From Pelobates cultripes (Eukaryota; Chordata; Amphibia; Anura; Pelobatidae): a stretch of 64,000 nucleotides of DNA. Shown here one piece after another: positions 51,601 to 57,600 of the stretch (the first letter of the stretch is position 1; the number at the start of each line of letters is the position of its first letter). The DNA lies in contig OW240912.1 in NCBI GenBank assembly GCA_933207985.1, positions 361,400,406-361,464,405 of the forward strand, written 5' to 3'. A program made the translations under genes and the position numbers. The notes under the pieces were generated by a model that saw nothing but the letters and a program-made list of their open reading frames with translations, was not told where the DNA came from and did no database searches.

Positions 51601-54600
51601 CCTTTACTGTGTTGATTCCCTTTATGTATTTAAATGTTTCTATCATATCCCCCCTGTCTCGTCTTTCCTCCAAGCTATAAAGGTTAAGATCCTTTAACCT
51701 TTCCTGGTAATCTATGAACCAGTTTAGTAGACCTTCTCTGAACACTCTCTAAAGTATCAATATCAAAGTATCAAATTCATGTATTTTCTTTCTAGTTACT
51801 GCATCTTTATTGCCTAATATTTTTTATTCCTTAACTAGCTTAAGATATCTTGTTCTTTTAAAGGGTCTCTCTTTATTTCATTACAATTTCACAATTTGCT
51901 GCTTTTAACAAATAAGACACATATTAAGAATGCCTTTGAATACTTCTAGCTAGTGTCCATTGCCATCAGAATATTGAATAGAATCTGAGCATTGTGATGT
52001 CATAGTGACCTATTTGTGATGTTGTAGTACAATAGAAAATTGTCATTATTAACATGATCAGAAGATGCTGTTGATCAATGTGACTGCTTCTATCAGGATT
52101 AGCCACAAGAATTTTAGTGTTACTAACAAGTTCAATATCTCTTGTAAGCTCCAATGGGAATAAAAGTTATGATTTGAGCAAGTATTTTAGCACTTACGTT
52201 TTTTTAGTATACTTACAAGTATCCTCATGCGTCCATTTGGGTTGTGTGTTCATAGAAGATGATGTCTGTAGAAAATTATTCTTCCCATCAGTTGTTGTGG
52301 CTTCTTCATAGGATGGAGGTGCAAAGGGAGCAAGATTTTTTGTAGGTATCTCACCATGTCCATCCTCATTTTCTGCACTCTTGTTACTCACTGAAACCTA
52401 TAATATAATTGTATAAAATGTATTAAATTAGTATTATTGTCTTCTCTACTTAAATTATATTCATAGGGATTAATCAAAATTAAAAATACATTAGCACAGA
52501 CAATTCTTTAATGTGCAAGGTACAGCACAGAAGCATTAAACAGGGATGATATACTTTCAATCATTTTATTCTTTGTACTTCGCATGTAAAGGAACACTCT
52601 CATAACCAACTCTTTATTGCAAGCATGTCAAACTCGTGGGCCACATGCGGCCTACAATGAACATCTTTGCGGCCTGGCGAGCCGCAAGTTTAAAACATGC
52701 TTAGTGTTAAAGCAGAGTAGGCACCTGCTCTCCCCACATTGCAGGTTCCTACTCTGCTAAATTTACCCGGTTGGGACTCAGAGAGGTTGCTGGAGGAGCT
52801 CATTCTTCCTGCTCCTCAATGCTCCCTTGCACGCGCCATCTGTAGTGATGCAGGGTGCCAGAATATGACGTCATATTCTGGCACCCTGCATCACTAAACT
52901 GCGGGCGTGAGGGGCAGGAAGACTGAGATCTCCAGATAGAAGATCCCCACACTAGCTCCCAAAGGTAGGGAGCAATAAATAAAATGATGTGAGGGTGTGC
53001 AAGAATGTGTAAATGTGTGTGTGTGTCTGTCAGTAAATGTGTCTGTGTCTGTAAGTGTGTGTGTGTGTCAGTGAGTGTGTGTGTGTCGGTCAGTGCTGCA
53101 ATTGCCGCGGCTTGACAGTGGGGAACCTGGAGGTGCACGGAGGCGCGCAACACCACGTCACATTCAGACATGACGTCAACGTGCTCCACCTTCACAGGGT
53201 TTCAAGAAGTAGCGGGAGGATCCGATTTGGCACAGGATGTGGACGGCGCCATTTGGGGTATACCAGAGGCCGGACTCTGGAGTCAGATACTGGCGGCAGC
53301 AATGTGAGTGGAGTATGCGTGTTGGATAGAGGGGGGTGCTGGGATTTAGTAGAGGGGGGGACTGGGATTTAGTATAGGTGGAGGGCTGTGTTTTAGTATT
53401 TGGGGGGGACTGGGATTTAGTAGAGCGGGTTGCTGGGGGTTTTTTATACTGTACTTTTCAAAATAAACCTACATTTCTGTGAAAATTTGAAGTTTTTTTT
53501 TTTTTTTTTGCGGCCCACATAAACAATAAACCTTGTTTATTTGGCATTATTTGGCCTGTGCTAGACTTTGAGTTTGTCTTGCTTGCTTTAGTGTAATGAA
53601 GTGTTTTATTTGGCTTACAGTTCATGCCCTGTAGTCTTCCTGCTCTATTCCCTTCTATTTAGGAGTCAAACTAGTTTATTTATGGAGCCTGAGCCACACC
53701 TCCACTGTCTGTGACTTACACAGCCTTTCTATACACTTCAGGTAAAGAGAACTCTAATTTTTAAACTATCTTTATTGTGCAGTGTGTTTAATTTAGAATT
53801 TCTTATCTCCTGCTCTGTTAATTGCTTGTTCGAGCCTTGTGTGTGATCAAAGTCAGATTAACATAGCCGGAGATAAAAACACAGTAAATACACAGTACTG
53901 TGTTAGATATCACTGAAAATAAAACTATTTTATCATGAATGAGCCACAGTCAAAGGAGGTGTGGCTAAGGCTGCATAAACAGAAACCAAAGTGATTTATC
54001 TCCTGAAGGGCAGATAAATGAGCAGTGATACTGTAGGACAGTAGGTCCCCTTGTTTCTTCTCTGCCCCGGGTTTCCCTGCTCTTCCTCGACCCTAGGCTT
54101 TTTCTGCTCCCCCTCTTTCCCAGGCTTTCCTTGCTTCTCCAGTATCCCTCTGTTGCTCCTCATTGGCTAGCAGTTGGAGAGGGGTTAATGTGAGGATTCA
54201 AAATGGACGTGGAAGTCAATTCCACCATTAAATAATTTTTTTGTGTACACCCTGGGGAACTAGTTCGTACCCCTCGGGGTATGCGTACCACAGGTTGGAA
54301 ACTGCTGCTGTAGGGACATGATTGGCACAACAAAATCACTTCATTGATCTAATGTTATATAACTATTCAAAACAAGTGGTATTGAATAGTGCAACCACAC
54401 AACACAACCTCAATGTGAAAGGTATATATATGAATCCGTTACCTGGAGTGGATGTATTGAACAGTATATATCTGGATAGAGATACTCCACAATACGATAG
54501 CAGTTACAGAGGGAGTAAAACAGAAAAGAAAAACTTATAGTGTAGTATTTATTACAACACAATAAAAGTATACAGAAAATTACAAGATATTTTGTGCAAT

Positions 54601-57600
54601 AAAAGCCTTGCCCCTAGTGGGGCCACTTATCTCCAGAAGGATGCACGCTTGGATTCTCTGTGGGTCCTGTGGAGTCTCTATAAGTGCTGTATAAGTGCTG
54701 TGACATCAGATTTCCCCTTGACACAGATCCAAAATAGGAATAACTTGAAATGTTCTTTATGGGGAGGAACTCCTTCACCTCAGGCTTGTCCAAGAGTCTG
54801 TGTGCAAACTTTGTCCGCTCTAAGCGTTTCGTCTGTATACCAAACTTTCTCAAGAGCTGTTCTCATTTCGGCTTTACTCGTATAAATATCCCGCTATGGG
54901 ATTTCTCTGCCCCCTCTCTGTATGCACTTCCTTGTTCTATGTGACGTAATCAAGCGAGCGTCGAGATGCATGCACTCTGCGCTGCTGGATAAAAGACGTC
55001 TCACCGCCAGAATATTACTTTAAAGGGATACTATAGTCACCAAAACAACTTTAGCTTAATGAAGCAGTTTGGGTGTATAGATCATGCATCTGTAGTTTTA
55101 CTGATCAATTCACTGCCATTTAGGAGTTAAGTCACTTTTGTTTCTGTTTATGCAGGCCTAGCCACACCTCCCCTGGCTGTGATTGACACAGCCTGCATGA
55201 AAATAAAAGTTTCATTTTCATTCAAATGTAACTAACTTTAAAAGTTTTTATCTCCTGCTTTGTAAATTGGACTTGAAGTACATACAAGAGGCTCTTGCTG
55301 GGTCTAGCAAGCTATTAACGGAGCAGGAGATGAGCAATTATAAGTTAAACAGAATTTAAAACAAAGGAAGTGTAAACATTAGATGACTCTTTACAGGAAG
55401 TGTTTAGGAAGGTTGTGCAAGTCACATGCAGAGAGGTGTGACTAGGGTTGTATAAACAAAGTGATTTAACTCCTAAATTACAGGGAATTGAGCAGTGAGA
55501 CTGCAGGGCCATGATCTATACACCAAAACTGCTTCATTAAGATAAAGTTGTTCTTCTGACTACAGTGTCCCTTTAAGATTGAAAACTTCCATTCTTGTAC
55601 TCCATTTGGTGAATACTTCAAAAACAGTAATTGTACTAATGAATCTACAAACAATCTTTGTATGATGAGTTGTGTACATTTATCTTGATGGTACTACCTA
55701 ATGTTTATCAGTGACCTACTCTTAAAGTGGTCTGGTGAGGAAGAAGAGATATATTGTGCTGAAGTGGTAATAGTCGACAAAGTAGCACTGAATGCAAAAG
55801 CAACCTGTGCTTTCCAGACCCTTCTTCCTGAACGTTATATTATATTGAGTAAAGTGTTGAAGTTGGATGTGTATCAGTCTGTTCTTATTGTGTTTGTCTT
55901 TTTCACAAATGATACAGCCCTGCAGAATATGTTGACGCTTTATAAATGCCAGTAATAAATAAATAAGTGGTGGGACAAAAGTATGTTCCCTATCTGTATA
56001 GAAATGAACGAAACGCATTCTGGTTAGATGAAATTTAAAGCTTCTGTGGATAAAATTTACTTTTTAAAGATCATTTACAACAAAATCATTCTGAAACAAA
56101 CATTGGTTTCAAAATGGGCCTTTCTATTCACGCAGAGCATCTTTGCATAAAGCATGAGGACAGATCACTACTATGGCTTTCAGATAATATAGCAAAAACG
56201 TCTGCTAAGTTTTTAAACAAACAAATTTGTAGTTAGATTGTGAAGTAAATGGGGATATAATATTTTATGCTGAAATATCTGAGCTGGAAATATAGCTATT
56301 TTGGCCTGAAAGTTAAATTTTCCATTTACAATTCACAGTTTGGTAAATAATTATTCCACATAATATTTTAATACTAAATATTTTATATCCTATTAAAGGA
56401 CCACTATAGTGCCAGGAAAACAAACTTGTTTTCCTGGCATTATAGGGTGTTTAGGTCCCCCTCACCCTCAGGGTCCCACTCCCGCCAGGCTGAAGGGCGA
56501 GGAAGGGGTTAAATGCTTACCTTTCTCCAGCGCCAGGCTTCCTCTGCGCTGGGGGACTGTCTGGGTGCCTATAGTGGTCCTTTAAGTAATGCGATGGTTC
56601 AAGAAGCACGATAGGATCAGGAACACAAACATGTATTTCTGACCCTATAGAGTTAAAACCACCATCTAGCCCCCCTGTTCCCCTCATGCCAGCCTAAATA
56701 TAATACAAATCTTACTTGGATTCAAGCCTGAAGCTGCTGGCTTTGTCCCTGTTTCCTTAAGACCTGCCCATTGCCTGCCCACATCAGCAGAAGTGGTAGC
56801 CTGATCCTATCACAATGCTTCCCTATAGGATTGTCTGAGACTGACAAAGAGGCAGATCGGGGCAGAGCCAGCACAATTCAAACACAGCCCTGGCCAATCA
56901 GCATCTCCTCATAGAGATGAATTGAATCAATGAATCTCTATGAGGAAAGTTCAGTGTCTGCATGCAGAGGGAGGAGATACTGAATGTTCTAACAGCTATC
57001 TGAGGAGTGGCCGGTGAAGTTATCACTAGGCTGTAATGTAAACACTGCATTTTCTCTGAAAAGACAGTGTTTACAGCAAAAAGCCTGAAGGTAAGGATTC
57101 TACTCACCAGAACAAATTCAATAAGCTGTAGTTGTTCTGATGACTATGGTGTCCCTTTAAAGTGTCAGTTGCACTTTGAAATGGTCAGATAACGTTTCAC
57201 TGGCTGTACTGAAATCACGTTTCTGATATTTTTTAGATAATGTCTCATCACTACAGACACTGTTAATTGTTAGAAGTCTTTATAATTACAATTACCATGT
57301 TATTGTTCATACTTAAAGCAGCTACTTTGTTAATAACAAGGGATGGTAATTAGATCATAGGAGACATTGCACAGGGGAGAGGAGATAAACAGATTTTACA
57401 TGAACTTTTAAACTTGGTTCTAGAGCAACAGGGCCAAAATGTAGACCTATAGCTGCTGCTAAACTACATTTCCCATAATCTGAAACCACTACGTTCGTCA
57501 TTCAGCCAGCCGTGTGATGAAAGAAAGGGAAAATTGTGTTTCCACTCTAATAACAGAAGGATTGTTATCGGCCTAACATTACAACAGTTGTGTTAATACA

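Noticed and set aside
52391..52396. Alternative FAIM2 exon 2 acceptor (tttcag ending at 52391)
   Set aside because: Joining MTQGK there would give an immediate stop (TGA). The ttatag acceptor at 52398 keeps the frame and the conserved SV-NK residues.
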